This document shows positions 31,093 to 40,558 of a DNA stretch of 64,000 nucleotides, piece by piece. Under the pieces are notes generated by a model. The model saw only the letters and a list, made by a program, of their open reading frames with translations. It made no database searches and had not been told where the DNA came from. The position numbers and the translations under genes are program-made. The DNA is taken from the NCBI GenBank assembly GCA_964520495.1, contig CAZFMZ010000002.1, positions 106,050 through 170,049 of the forward strand, read 5' to 3'. This DNA comes from UBA1020 sp964520495 (GTDB taxonomy: Bacteria > Patescibacteriota > Saccharimonadia > Saccharimonadales > Saccharimonadaceae). Position 1 is the stretch's first letter; the number at the start of each line of letters is the position of its first letter.

Positions 31093-32037
31093 GTGTCACT
31101 CGCAGATTCTATCGTCGTCAGTAAGCTGAAGAAGTCTTACGGCAAGACCGTTGTGCTTCGCGGCATAGACCTTACTGTCAAGCGGGGGAGCATGGTAGCT
31201 CTACTCGGCCCGAACGGGGCTGGCAAAACGACGACCGTACGTATATTAAGCACGTTGCTGAAATTCGATGCCGGATCGGTCACGGTCAATGGGCATGATG
31301 TGGCAAAAGACCCTGATGGCGTCCGGCAGGTCATTGGCCTGACCGGTCAATCCGCCGCTGTTGATGAACTGTTGACCGGTCGTGAAAACCTGGTAATGAT
31401 GGGACGACTGTACCGCTTGACGAAGGCAAGCGCTAAGGAACGCGCCGAAGAGTTGCTTCGCCAATTCGATTTGGTCGATGCGGCAGACCGACCACTCAAG
31501 ACATATTCCGGGGGCATGCGTCGCCGTCTCGACCTGGCCGTCAGCCTGATTGCGACGCCGCCTGTCATCTTTCTTGATGAGCCGACCACAGGGCTGGATC
31601 CCCGTTCTCGCTTAGCCATGTGGGATATCATCCGACAGCTCAAGAACGACGGTGCTACCATTCTGCTGACGACGCAATACCTAGAAGAAGCCGATCAGTT
31701 AGCGGATCGGATTGTGGTGATCGATGAGGGTAGGGTAATCGCTGAAGGCACCGCGAGGGAGCTAAAAGCGAAGATAGGCAACGATCGGTTGGAGCTGACA
31801 TTCACAAACAAGAAAGCCTTTGAAGCCGCTAAGCGTGAGCTGCATACAACCATCATCGCGACGGATGAAGAAGAGTTGACGGTCGTGACCCTGCTGAAGA
31901 ACACAGACAACGATGTTCGGGCGGTGCTCGACAGGCTTCATGCGGCCAAGTTAAAGATAGAATCGATGGCAGTGACCAAACCGACGCTTGATGACGTGTT
32001 CATGTCACTGACCGATAAGAAGCAGGAAGGTAAGTAG
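31093..32037 (+). CDS. ABC transporter ATP-binding protein (DrrA-type)
   Basis: A 314-aa cytoplasmic ATPase starting at GTG with GAGGAGACG as ribosome-binding site. Walker A GPNGAGKTT (about 38-46), signature YSGGMRRRLDLA (about 139-150), Walker B VIFLDEPTTGLD (about 159-170) and the H-loop TTQYLEEADQLADR. The C-terminal 80 residues match the DrrA/DUF4162-type extension. With the permease next to it, it forms an ABC-2 exporter for a drug, lipid or polysaccharide. Confidence 0.92.
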   Translation: MSLADSIVVSKLKKSYGKTVVLRGIDLTVKRGSMVALLGPNGAGKTTTVRILSTLLKFDAGSVTVNGHDVAKDPDGVRQVIGLTGQSAAVDELLTGRENLVMMGRLYRLTKASAKERAEELLRQFDLVDAADRPLKTYSGGMRRRLDLAVSLIATPPVIFLDEPTTGLDPRSRLAMWDIIRQLKNDGATILLTTQYLEEADQLADRIVVIDEGRVIAEGTARELKAKIGNDRLELTFTNKKAFEAAKRELHTTIIATDEEELTVVTLLKNTDNDVRAVLDRLHAAKLKIESMAVTKPTLDDVFMSLTDKKQEGK

Positions 32038-32038
32038 G

Positions 32039-32839
32039 ATGGCGGCAAAATTGGAGTTCACGAACCGACCCCGTATCGTACAGGTGTTCAGCGATTCACT
32101 TGTCATGATACGTCGGAGCTCGACGCATATTCTACGCAACACCGATCAGCTGCTTGGCACCTTCTTCCAGCCGATCATGTTCTTGGTGTTGTTTACTGCT
32201 GTTTACAGCGGCGCGATCAAGACGTCGGGTGGAGTTGACTACACCAATTATCTGATGGCCGGACTTATCGTGCAAACACTAGCGTTCGGTTCCACGACGA
32301 CGGCACTGGCGGTCGCCAACGATATGCAGAAAGGTATCATCGATCGTTTTCGCAGCCTTCCGATGAATAACCTTGCCGTGTTGAACGGCCATGTAATATC
32401 CGATCTGCTACGGAATGGCCTTTCGGCCATCGTGTTGATACTAGCAGGCCTCGTCATCGGATTCCGCCCGGATGCGAACTTTCTCGACTGGTTACTACTC
32501 GTCGGACTGACGATACTGTTGACTCTGGCGTTCTCATGGCTATCGGCCATACTTGGGTTGATAGCGAAAAGTGTCGAGGGAGTACAGTGGCTGACCTTCG
32601 TGTTCGTCTTTCCTTTAACGTTCGCCTCAAGCGCCTTCGTCGACCCTACTACTATGACCTCTTGGCTGCGTGGCTTCGCCGAGAATCAACCAATTACTCA
32701 TATCGTTGATGCGTATCGCTCTCTTCTCATCGGTACACCGATGGGGGACTCGGCGCTACTCGCGGTCATCTGGTTGACCGTCATTATCGTTGTCTCTATC
32801 CCCGTCGCCTCCTGGCTGTTCGCACGCCGCACCACTTGA
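32039..32839 (+). CDS. ABC-2 type permease
   Basis: A 266-aa inner-membrane protein with six TM helices typical of ABC-2 exporters and an amphipathic N-terminal segment (RRSSTHILRNTDQLLGTFFQPIMF). The family motif around ENQPITHIVDAYRSLL appears near the C-terminus. Its ATG directly follows the stop of the ATPase gene (1-nt gap). It forms a dimeric channel with the DrrA-like ATPase. The substrate is not predictable. Confidence 0.9.
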   Translation: MAAKLEFTNRPRIVQVFSDSLVMIRRSSTHILRNTDQLLGTFFQPIMFLVLFTAVYSGAIKTSGGVDYTNYLMAGLIVQTLAFGSTTTALAVANDMQKGIIDRFRSLPMNNLAVLNGHVISDLLRNGLSAIVLILAGLVIGFRPDANFLDWLLLVGLTILLTLAFSWLSAILGLIAKSVEGVQWLTFVFVFPLTFASSAFVDPTTMTSWLRGFAENQPITHIVDAYRSLLIGTPMGDSALLAVIWLTVIIVVSIPVASWLFARRTT

Positions 32840-32861
32840 ACCAAGGAATATTTCGAATACA

Positions 32862-32901
32862 GTTAGCACTCTTGACACGTGAGTGCTAACTTTTTTATAC
32901 T
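32862..32901 (+). promoter_or_regulatory. CIRCE operator and promoter of dnaK
   Basis: GTTAGCACTC (32862-32871), 9-nt spacer, GAGTGCTAAC (32881-32890): a consensus CIRCE with 10-bp perfect arms. The -35 TTGACA (32872-32877) lies in the CIRCE spacer, followed by an 18-nt spacer and TATACT (32896-32901). Unlike hrcA, dnaK has an approximately 80-nt leader with an AAAGGAGA ribosome-binding site. Confidence 0.95.
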
Positions 32902-32985
32902 AAAGGTAGATTGGCACTATCCAGCGAGGAGTGCTGAAGCAGACCGCAAATTCAGCCTATTCAAATTACGAAAGGAGACAGTAAG

Positions 32986-34890
32986 ATGGGTAAAATTATT
33001 GGAATCGACCTTGGTACTACCAACAGCGCCTTCGCGTACATGGTAGCCGGCAAGCCGGAGGTCATTACCAACGCCGAGGGTAATCGTACGACACCAAGTG
33101 TGGTGGCGATTAACAAAAAGGGTGAGCGCCTGGTTGGGCAAGTAGCTCAGCGCCAGCGCGTGACGAATGCCGAGAACACCATCTACGGCGTCAAGCGTCT
33201 GATCGGCCGTAAATTCTCTGATGCCGAGGTTCAGAAAGACCACGACATCATGCCCTACAAGATCGTCAAAAAAGGCGATGGCGTGGCCGTGACCATGGGT
33301 GATAAAGACTATACCCCAGAAGAAGTCTCGGCCATGATTCTCTCCAAGATTAAAGCCGATGCTGAAGCGTTCCTGGGCGAAAAGGTCACCGAAGCCGTCA
33401 TCACCGTGCCGGCCTACTTCGACGATTCCCAGCGTCAGGCTACCAAAGACGCCGGAAAAATTGCCGGTCTCGAAGTCAAGCGTATCATCAATGAACCGAC
33501 CGCTGCCGCGCTGGCCTACGGTCTTGATTCAAAGAAGGATGAGAAAATCGCCGTCTTCGACCTCGGCGGCGGTACGTTCGACGTCTCAATCCTGGAACTT
33601 GGCGACGGAGTATTCGAAGTCCGTTCTACTCATGGTGACACCCACCTTGGTGGTGAAGACTTCGACAACCGCATCGTGAATCATTTCCTCGAAGTGTTCA
33701 AGAACGACGAAGGGGTCGACCTCAAGAGCGACAAGGCCGCTATGCAACGGCTGAAAGACGAAGCCGAAAAAGCTAAGAAGGAGCTTTCAAGCACCAGTGA
33801 GTATGAGGTCAATCTCCCCTTCATTACCGCTGACGCCGATGGCCCGAAGCACTTTGAATACAAGCTGACCAAAAGCAAGCTTGAAGAGCTGGTAAAGGAT
33901 CTGATTGAGCGTCTGGCCGGACCAGTTGAGAAGGCGCTTAAGGATGCCGGGGTCAAGGCGAGAGAAATTGATGAAGTCGTGTTGGTCGGTGGTATGACGC
34001 GCATGCCAGCAGTCGTCGAGAAAGTAAAGGGTATCTTCGGCAAGGACCCGCTTAAAGGGGTGAACCCAGATGAGGTCGTCGCTATCGGGGCTGCTATCCA
34101 GGGTGGTGTGCTGCAGGGCGACGTCAAAGACGTGTTGCTGCTCGACGTCACTCCGCTTTCCTTGGGTATCGAGACCATGGGCGGTGTGACCACGAAGCTG
34201 ATTGAACGTAACACCACCGTTCCTACCAGTAAGTCAGAAACCTTTTCGACAGCCGCTGATAACCAGCCGCAGGTAGAGATTCATGTGCTACAAGGTGAAC
34301 GTGAAATGGCCACCGACAACAAAAGCCTGGGCCGCTTTATCCTGGATGGTATTGCACCTGCCCCTCGCGGTGTGCCCCAGATTGAAGTCACCTTCAACCT
34401 CGATGCTAACGGTATTTTGCATGTGACCGCTAAGGACAAGGGCACTGGTAAGGAGCAATCTATTACCATCCAGGACAGCGGTAACATGAGCAAGGAAGAT
34501 ATCGAGAAAGCTCAGAAAGAAGCAGAGGCCCACGCCGACGAAGACAAGAAGAAACGCGAAGCCGTCGAAGCCCGTAACCTGCTTGAAAACGCCATCTATC
34601 AGGCAGAGAAGATGCCGGAAGAGCACAAGGATAAGATTTCCGACGACGATAAAAAGGTCATCACTGAAGCGGTAGAAAAAGCGAAGAAGGTTCAGAGCGA
34701 TGACGCCGCCGACAAAGAGGCGCTTGAAGCTGCCAGCAAGGAGCTGACCGACGCCATCATGCCGATTGGCGCCAAGCTGTACGAAGCCGCAAACAAGGAT
34801 GAGGCACCTGCATCCGAAGGCGAAGACAAGAAGTCAGACAAGGACGAGCCGGTCGAAGGCGAAGTGGTCGACGACAAGGATGCAAAATAA
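32986..34890 (+). CDS. dnaK: Chaperone protein DnaK (Hsp70)
   Basis: A 634-aa Hsp70. N-terminal GIDLGTTNSAFA (about 4-15), the second signature VFDLGGGTFDVSIL near 187 and the third VLVGGMTRMPAV near 330 form the ATPase. The substrate domain and lid follow, ending in an acidic Asp/Glu/Lys-rich tail with EGEVVDDKD. Works with DnaJ and GrpE encoded nearby. Regulated by HrcA through its CIRCE. Ends at a strong terminator. Confidence 0.98.
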   Translation: MGKIIGIDLGTTNSAFAYMVAGKPEVITNAEGNRTTPSVVAINKKGERLVGQVAQRQRVTNAENTIYGVKRLIGRKFSDAEVQKDHDIMPYKIVKKGDGVAVTMGDKDYTPEEVSAMILSKIKADAEAFLGEKVTEAVITVPAYFDDSQRQATKDAGKIAGLEVKRIINEPTAAALAYGLDSKKDEKIAVFDLGGGTFDVSILELGDGVFEVRSTHGDTHLGGEDFDNRIVNHFLEVFKNDEGVDLKSDKAAMQRLKDEAEKAKKELSSTSEYEVNLPFITADADGPKHFEYKLTKSKLEELVKDLIERLAGPVEKALKDAGVKAREIDEVVLVGGMTRMPAVVEKVKGIFGKDPLKGVNPDEVVAIGAAIQGGVLQGDVKDVLLLDVTPLSLGIETMGGVTTKLIERNTTVPTSKSETFSTAADNQPQVEIHVLQGEREMATDNKSLGRFILDGIAPAPRGVPQIEVTFNLDANGILHVTAKDKGTGKEQSITIQDSGNMSKEDIEKAQKEAEAHADEDKKKREAVEARNLLENAIYQAEKMPEEHKDKISDDDKKVITEAVEKAKKVQSDDAADKEALEAASKELTDAIMPIGAKLYEAANKDEAPASEGEDKKSDKDEPVEGEVVDDKDAK

Positions 34891-34904
34891 ATTGAGCTAA
34901 GCGT

Positions 34905-34947
34905 AAAGTAGCCGGCCCTGCCTATTGCGCGCGGGACGGCTACTTTT
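34905..34947 (+). terminator. Terminator after dnaK
   Basis: AAAGTAGCCG (34905-34914) pairs with CGGCTACTTTT (34937-34947), with an inner GC-rich stem, and ends in T residues. Confidence 0.85.
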
Positions 34948-34982
34948 AATGAAAACCATAAGACAATATAATTGGTCTAGCA

Positions 34983-35960
34983 GTGGAATACACCCTTCTT
35001 GTCATTCAGGTGATCGTGCTCGTTGGTCTTTCGGCGGTCTTTTCTGGTCTGAACATTTCCCTTATGTCACTGGACGTCGAAGATTTACGCCGACGCAAGC
35101 GGCTGGGGAATCCAGAAGCGGCCAAGGTACTACCGTTCCGCGAAAAGACACATCTGAGCCTGGCGAGTATCTTGTTCGGCAATATCGCTGTCGTGTCGGC
35201 GGTATCGCTCATCCTTGAACCGTATTTCCAGGGACTGATTGCCGGCCTCATCAGCACCATCCTCATCGTCATCTTCGGCGAGGTGCTACCTCAAGCTTAC
35301 TTTTCCCGCTTCGCCCTGAAGTTCTGTGCCCTGTTTGCACCGTTCCTGAAAGTGACGGTCCTGGTGACGTACGTCATATCCAAGCCGCTCCAGCTGATGC
35401 TCGACCGTCTGATATCCGAGGAGCAGCAACGGCTTCATTCCCGACATGAATTAGGGATGATTATCGGTGAACACCGCGCCTCCGGCAGCGAGCTAGACGA
35501 AGATGAGGTAGAGATTATCCAGAGCGCGTTACAGATGAGCGAGAAAAGCGTCGGCAGCATCATGCAGCCGATCGATGAAGTGTATTGGCTGGCGGAAGAC
35601 GCCGTCCTGGACGCCGCGACCGTCGACGAGATCAAGGAGCGGGGGTATAGCCGTATCCCAGTCTTTGATCACGAGTTGACCCATTGTTTTGGCGTGCTGC
35701 TAATGAAAGACATGGTGGATATTGACTTTGATGAGTCACCGCGACCGATTCGCTCGTTCAAATTACATAAGACCAAACTGATCGGCAGCCGTACGGCGCT
35801 TGATACCATGCTGCGTAAATTCTTCGGGCTACGCACGCATCTGGTACCGATTGAACGTGACGATATGATCGTGGGGATATTGACGGTCGAAGACTTGATC
35901 GAGGAGATCATCGGCCACGAAATCGCCGATGAGACCGATCATCAACTAGCCCGCGAATAA
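34983..35960 (+). CDS. CNNM/CorC-like membrane protein (DUF21 plus CBS pair)
   Basis: A 325-aa protein starting at GTG. Residues about 1-150 form the DUF21/CNNM transmembrane domain (GLSAVFSGLNISLMSLDVEDLRR, KTHLSLASILFGNIAVVSAVSLI). It is followed by a cytoplasmic CBS pair (about 180-320, with SVGSIMQPIDEVYWLAEDAV and VGILTVEDLIEEIIG). It lacks the CorC_HlyC C-terminal domain. Members transport or regulate Mg2+/divalent cations. TATAAT (34967-34972) lies 10 nt before the start codon. Confidence 0.85.
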   Translation: MEYTLLVIQVIVLVGLSAVFSGLNISLMSLDVEDLRRRKRLGNPEAAKVLPFREKTHLSLASILFGNIAVVSAVSLILEPYFQGLIAGLISTILIVIFGEVLPQAYFSRFALKFCALFAPFLKVTVLVTYVISKPLQLMLDRLISEEQQRLHSRHELGMIIGEHRASGSELDEDEVEIIQSALQMSEKSVGSIMQPIDEVYWLAEDAVLDAATVDEIKERGYSRIPVFDHELTHCFGVLLMKDMVDIDFDESPRPIRSFKLHKTKLIGSRTALDTMLRKFFGLRTHLVPIERDDMIVGILTVEDLIEEIIGHEIADETDHQLARE

Positions 35961-35970
35961 CCTGAACGTA

Positions 35971-37113
35971 TCAGGTATCAGCCGGGTGCGGCAGTGTCGC
36001 GAGATCGATATACATGGCGGCCCATACCATGCCGGGATCACTGCGGTATACCGGCGCGTAGTACCAACTGCCGTCGAGGTTCAACATTTCCGGGAACATG
36101 CCATGTCGTTCTATCATGCCACGCGCAAAGCGTTCACGCTGCGCCTCGAACTCCGGTTTGCCGAATCGTCTGAGCGTATGGAGGTAGAACATGCCATGCC
36201 AGCTCCACAGCGTATTGCCTTCGTATTCCGGCATGAACGGTGCCGTCATCCACCAATGGTACTTGAAAGCATTTGAATGCTTCGTGTATACCAATGGGAA
36301 CGGGTCATCATAGTTCTTGTCAGTGATATAACGCAGAGTGGCATCGGCCATCTCTTTGTCTTTGATGACACCGAGGAAGAATGGAAACAGGGCGCACTCG
36401 GCGCTGAAAGCATCGGTCGCGCGATCGGCATTGAAATAGCGACCGTTCCAGTAGCGGGTAATCAGTTCTGCTTGGTAGCGTTGGAGCGTGTAGGGAAAGC
36501 CATCGAGTCCGAGCTGTTCGACGCACCAGGCCATCCGACCGACCAGGCTGATAGCATACGCGCTACGATCATAAATAACTGCGTCACGCATTTCCGCGAA
36601 CTTGATGGGCCGCACATGGCCTGTCGTATCCAGGTACTTGCGGCGGTATTTCCGTAGCTCGTGCATCAGGAATTCACGTTCAGATTTGTTCAGGTCGTAG
36701 TTACTAACCACCAAGCAATGGAGCAGCCAGGGAAGCGTGTCGACGGCGTGCATCGGGGCGTTGAAGCAGTTACCTCGCTTATCGATGCAGGTCGTAATCG
36801 TTGCAGAGCGGCGATAGTTAAGGAGCGCCCACTTCAATGTATGGAGGACGTGTTTCTTGTGGCCTGTCCTGACGAGTGATTCACATGTGGTGCCGAAGTC
36901 GCGCATCCAGAAAAAATCGAAGTGACCCAGGGAAGTACGGAAGAAATCCCCTTCCCACAAGCGTTCGACGATTTGTTCACACACCTGTTGGGCGTTGCCT
37001 TCCAGCCGTTCCAGTTTGCCAAAATACCGGTTGTATAGCTGTCGCCATTCGGCCCGGAGCGTCCCGATTATCCGCCCGGTATTTCGATTGATGCGTTGTG
37101 ACAGCGTGGCCAT
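35971..37113 (-). CDS. Six-hairpin (alpha/alpha)6 glycosidase-fold protein, GH15-related
   Basis: A 380-aa cytoplasmic protein with repeating helical pairs and many aromatic residues (FDFFWMRDFGTTCESL, HWWMTAPFMPEYEGNTLWSWHGMFYL). This suits a GH15/amylo-alpha-1,6-glucosidase-like barrel. A glutamate in FMPEYEGNTLW near 303-305 could serve as acid/base. It has no signal peptide, so it probably acts on an internal alpha-glucan or oligosaccharide. The ATG at 37113 is chosen over 37134 because a minus-strand TATACT (37123-37128) ends 9 nt upstream of it. Confidence 0.6.
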   Translation of the reverse strand: MATLSQRINRNTGRIIGTLRAEWRQLYNRYFGKLERLEGNAQQVCEQIVERLWEGDFFRTSLGHFDFFWMRDFGTTCESLVRTGHKKHVLHTLKWALLNYRRSATITTCIDKRGNCFNAPMHAVDTLPWLLHCLVVSNYDLNKSEREFLMHELRKYRRKYLDTTGHVRPIKFAEMRDAVIYDRSAYAISLVGRMAWCVEQLGLDGFPYTLQRYQAELITRYWNGRYFNADRATDAFSAECALFPFFLGVIKDKEMADATLRYITDKNYDDPFPLVYTKHSNAFKYHWWMTAPFMPEYEGNTLWSWHGMFYLHTLRRFGKPEFEAQRERFARGMIERHGMFPEMLNLDGSWYYAPVYRSDPGMVWAAMYIDLATLPHPADT

Positions 37114-37175
37114 GATGAGTAAAGTATACCTCATCTCACTTGTGCTTACATGAGGCGCACGCTAGGATAAGACTA

Positions 37176-38837
37176 ATGGACGACATATACAAACAGCTAC
37201 GAGATGTATTTAAGGGTGAACTTGAAACTGATGAGCAGACGCGTGAATTCTATTCGCATGATGCCAGTCTGTTCGAACTCGTGCCGCAAGTAGTCGGATT
37301 TCCGAAAGACGGTGACGACCTGAAGGCAGTGGTAAAGTTCGTGAATGAACATAAGAAAGCGTACCCTGAACTCAGCATCACCCCTCGCTCGCGCGGGACC
37401 GACATGTCGGGTGGTGCCATCGGCGAATCGATCGTGCTCGACGTATCCAAGCACATGACGGAACTGGTGGCGGTAGATTCAACCGCTGCGTCGGTCCAAC
37501 CGGGCATGCTGTACAAGGATTTCGAGGTTGAAACATTCAAGCACGGCGCGTTGTTACCAAGTTATCCGGCCAGTCGCGACATGGCATCGGTGGGCGGTAT
37601 GATGAGCAATAACTCAGGCGGCGAAAAGTCACTTGAGTACGGTAAGACCGATAATTTCGTCACCGAGCTAAAGATGGTACTGAGTGACGGCAACGAGTAC
37701 GTCGTGAAGCCACTCACTAAGGCCGAATTGGTACGCAAGATGGCGCAGGGTGATTTTGAAGGCAATCTGTATAAGCAGACCTTCGAACTACTCGAGGCCC
37801 ACTATGACGAGATTCAGGCAGCGAAGCCGAACGTCAGCAAGGATTCGACCGGCTATCATTTGTGGAACGTGTGGAACCGTGAGACTGGTATTTTTGATCT
37901 AACCAAACTGTTCGTCGGTGCGCAGGGCACGCTCGGCTTGATATCTGAAGGAACAGTTAAACTGGTGCCGCATCGGGAGCACTCCGGCCTGTTGGTGCTG
38001 TTCCTGCGCGATATCAACAAACTTGGTGAACTGATCCCAGCGGTACTCAAACATAATCCAGCTACCTTCGAAAGCTTCGACGACAAGACCTTATGGCTTT
38101 CCATCCGCTTCATGCCGAGCTTCTTGAAGCTGCTCGGACCGAAGCGCTTCATCCAGCTTTTAATCAACCTTATTCCGGATGGCTTGCAGTTGCTGCGGGG
38201 TGTGCCGAAACTGGTACTGATGGTCGAGTTCAACGGCGAGTCAGAGGCTGAAGTCCGCGAAAAGGTACGGGCGCTGCATAAAGACCTGGCTAAGTATCGG
38301 GCTCGGTATGAGATTAACGGTTTCGAGGAAACGCCGACAGAGGCGAAGAGTGAGAAATTCTGGGTTATGCGCCGCTATAGTTTCCAGCTGCTTCGTAGCA
38401 AGGTGAAGGACAAGCACACGGCGCCATTCATCGACGATTTCGTGGTGCCGCCGAAACATCTGGCAGAATTTCTGCCGCAGCTTCGCGTTATCATCAAAAA
38501 GTACAAGCTGTTCGCGACGATCGCCGGTCATATGGGCGATGGCAACTTCCATGTCATTCCGCTGATGAAGATCGAAGATCCGGCCGAGAGGGCCAAGCTG
38601 GAGCCGGCCATGAAAGAAGTGAACGACCTAGTCATCAAATATGGAGGCAGCGTCAGTGGTGAGCATAACGACGGGCTTGTACGAGGTCCGTGGCTCGAGG
38701 CAATGTACGGTCCGGCCGTGCTTGGCTACATGAAAGAAATCAAGCGTATCTACGACCCGGACAATATTTTCAATCCGCATAAGAAGACTGACGCGAGCTG
38801 GGATTTCAGCTTCTCGCATATCCGGGCAAAGTTTTGA
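37176..38837 (+). CDS. FAD-linked oxidase (GlcD/D-lactate dehydrogenase type)
   Basis: A 553-aa flavoprotein of the VAO/PCMH family. The FAD-binding domain includes SITPRSRGTDMSGGAIGESIVLDVSKHM (about 73-101) and PSYPASRDMASVGGMMSNNSGGEKSLEYG (about 128-156). The C-terminal oxidase domain has GHMGDGNFHVIPL (about 452-464) and SGEHNDGLVRGPW, with His residues of the family. It probably oxidises a 2-hydroxyacid such as D-lactate or glycolate; no separate Fe-S subunit is nearby. The ATG at 37176 is preferred over an upstream in-frame codon. Confidence 0.88.
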   Translation: MDDIYKQLRDVFKGELETDEQTREFYSHDASLFELVPQVVGFPKDGDDLKAVVKFVNEHKKAYPELSITPRSRGTDMSGGAIGESIVLDVSKHMTELVAVDSTAASVQPGMLYKDFEVETFKHGALLPSYPASRDMASVGGMMSNNSGGEKSLEYGKTDNFVTELKMVLSDGNEYVVKPLTKAELVRKMAQGDFEGNLYKQTFELLEAHYDEIQAAKPNVSKDSTGYHLWNVWNRETGIFDLTKLFVGAQGTLGLISEGTVKLVPHREHSGLLVLFLRDINKLGELIPAVLKHNPATFESFDDKTLWLSIRFMPSFLKLLGPKRFIQLLINLIPDGLQLLRGVPKLVLMVEFNGESEAEVREKVRALHKDLAKYRARYEINGFEETPTEAKSEKFWVMRRYSFQLLRSKVKDKHTAPFIDDFVVPPKHLAEFLPQLRVIIKKYKLFATIAGHMGDGNFHVIPLMKIEDPAERAKLEPAMKEVNDLVIKYGGSVSGEHNDGLVRGPWLEAMYGPAVLGYMKEIKRIYDPDNIFNPHKKTDASWDFSFSHIRAKF

Positions 38838-38866
38838 TAAGATAGAGGCATTGAAGGGTGGAATCA

Positions 38867-39388
38867 ATGAACCAGAAAAACCGTACCGGCTTCACTATCG
38901 TCGAACTGCTGATCGTCATCGTGGTCATCGCCATCTTGGCGACGATTACCATCATGGCTTACAACGGTATGCTGCAGCGTTCCAACGACACCCAGCGAAA
39001 AAATGACCTGGCCGCTATCGCCAAGGCCCTGACTGATTACCAAAGTAACAACGGGACGTACGCCGGAGCCGGGAGCGGGTGTGGGTCGGGCGGGAACGGC
39101 AACGGATGGTATGACTACACCTATAGCCCATACCTCAGCACGCAGGACTGCCTGACGAATCCTAGGTATATCGACAGTAGTATCAACGACCCTCTGCGGG
39201 CAAAAGGCTGCACAGCGGTTTCCGGTGGGCAGGAATGCTTCCGCTATATGAAGTACGAGTGCGGCGGCGGCACCTGGCTCTATGCGAATCTTGAGTCGAT
39301 GCCCTATTCTACCACCGACCTTGATGGGGCATGTAACACGACCCTCGACAGCCTGTATGGCATGAACTACGCGCTGAGAGTCGACTAG
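38867..39388 (+). CDS. Type IV prepilin-like protein
   Basis: A 173-aa prepilin with leader MNQKNRTG and the FTIVELLIVIVVIAILATIT helix. The exterior domain has several Cys and Gly/Asn-rich loops. The ribosome-binding site AAGGGTGG precedes the ATG. The first 3 nt of the dnaJ CIRCE are its stop codon, so read-through into dnaJ is possible. Confidence 0.88.
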   Translation: MNQKNRTGFTIVELLIVIVVIAILATITIMAYNGMLQRSNDTQRKNDLAAIAKALTDYQSNNGTYAGAGSGCGSGGNGNGWYDYTYSPYLSTQDCLTNPRYIDSSINDPLRAKGCTAVSGGQECFRYMKYECGGGTWLYANLESMPYSTTDLDGACNTTLDSLYGMNYALRVD

Positions 39389-39422
39389 CACTCTTGAATT
39401 TCGAGTGCTAAATTCCTATACT
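39386..39422 (+). promoter_or_regulatory. CIRCE operator and promoter of dnaJ
   Basis: TAGCACTC (39386-39393), 9-nt spacer, GAGTGCTA (39403-39410), 8-bp perfect arms. TTGAAT (39394-39399) in the spacer and TATACT (39417-39422) are 17 nt apart. The dnaJ ATG follows 8 nt later. The left arm overlaps the TAG of the upstream prepilin gene. Confidence 0.92.
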
Positions 39423-39430
39423 AATAACAG

Positions 39431-40537
39431 ATGTCAAAACGTGATTATTATGAAGTTCTAGGAGTAAGCAAAGACGCCAGCGCTGACGAGATCAAGAAGG
39501 CGTTCCGTAAGCTTGCCGTGAAATACCATCCCGATAAGGATGGTGGTGACGAGGCGAAGTTCAAAGAAGCCGGTGAGGCCTACGAGGTTCTGAAGGACGC
39601 CCAGAAACGTCAACGATACGACCAGTTCGGCCATGCCGGCGTGGGTGGTTCGAACGGCGGCGGGTATAGCGGCGGTAATCCGTTCGAAGGTTTCGCCGGG
39701 GGTCAAGGTTTTGAATTTAATTTCGGTGATGGCGGCCTGGGTGACATTTTCGGCCAGTTCTTTGGCGGTGGCGCTGGTCGCCATGAACCTCGGCGTGGAC
39801 GTGACGTCGAGACCAGTATCCAGCTATCCTTCGAAGAAGCGGTGTTCGGTTTAGAGCGTGATATCGTACTCGAACTTGAAGATGAGTGCGCACACTGCAA
39901 GGGCAGTACGGTTGAGCCGGGTCACGAGCTAAAGACCTGTCCGACCTGCCACGGTGCCGGTCAACAGACGCGAGTAATGAACACCATGTTCGGTGCCATT
40001 CAGCAGGCGGTACCCTGCGAAACCTGTCGTGGCCGTGGCAAGGTACCAGAGAAAATCTGTTCCGTATGCCGCGGAAGCGGTACCGAACGGCGCAAGCAGA
40101 CCATCCGCCTGAAAGTGCCAGCCGGTATCGACGACGGTGCCACCATCCGCCTGAAAGAACGCGGAGAGGCGATGGCCGGCGGTCCGAAGGGTGACTTATA
40201 CGTTCATATCAGGGTCAAGGCGCACAAGAAGTTCACCCGGGAAGGCTACCTGATACTCAGCGAAGAGCACGTCAACATGATTGATGCCACGCTCGGAACC
40301 GAAATCGATGTTGAGACGGTCGATGGCAAGGTGCGTATGAAGATTCCAGCCGGTACGCAGAGCGGTACCGATTTCAAGTTAAGTGGTCACGGTGTACCGC
40401 ATCTGCGCGGAGAGCGGCGCGGTGCCCATATCGTCTCGATTATCGTTGATACGCCGACCAAGCTGACTAAGAAACAGAAGGAGCTGCTGGAGCAGTTACG
40501 CGCGACGACTGGTAAGAAATCGCTGTTTGGCCTATAG
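39431..40537 (+). CDS. dnaJ: Chaperone protein DnaJ
   Basis: A 368-aa full-length type I DnaJ. The J-domain has the HPD motif (KYHPDKDGG, about 30-38), followed by a Gly/Phe-rich linker (about 75-120). Four zinc repeats are CAHCKGS, CPTCHGAG, CETCRGRG and CSVCRGSG (about 155-220), then the substrate-binding C-terminal domains. It stimulates DnaK ATPase. It is placed under its own CIRCE, 4.5 kb from dnaK. Confidence 0.97.
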   Translation: MSKRDYYEVLGVSKDASADEIKKAFRKLAVKYHPDKDGGDEAKFKEAGEAYEVLKDAQKRQRYDQFGHAGVGGSNGGGYSGGNPFEGFAGGQGFEFNFGDGGLGDIFGQFFGGGAGRHEPRRGRDVETSIQLSFEEAVFGLERDIVLELEDECAHCKGSTVEPGHELKTCPTCHGAGQQTRVMNTMFGAIQQAVPCETCRGRGKVPEKICSVCRGSGTERRKQTIRLKVPAGIDDGATIRLKERGEAMAGGPKGDLYVHIRVKAHKKFTREGYLILSEEHVNMIDATLGTEIDVETVDGKVRMKIPAGTQSGTDFKLSGHGVPHLRGERRGAHIVSIIVDTPTKLTKKQKELLEQLRATTGKKSLFGL

Positions 40538-40558
40538 TGGGCACACAAAGTGAGGCAT

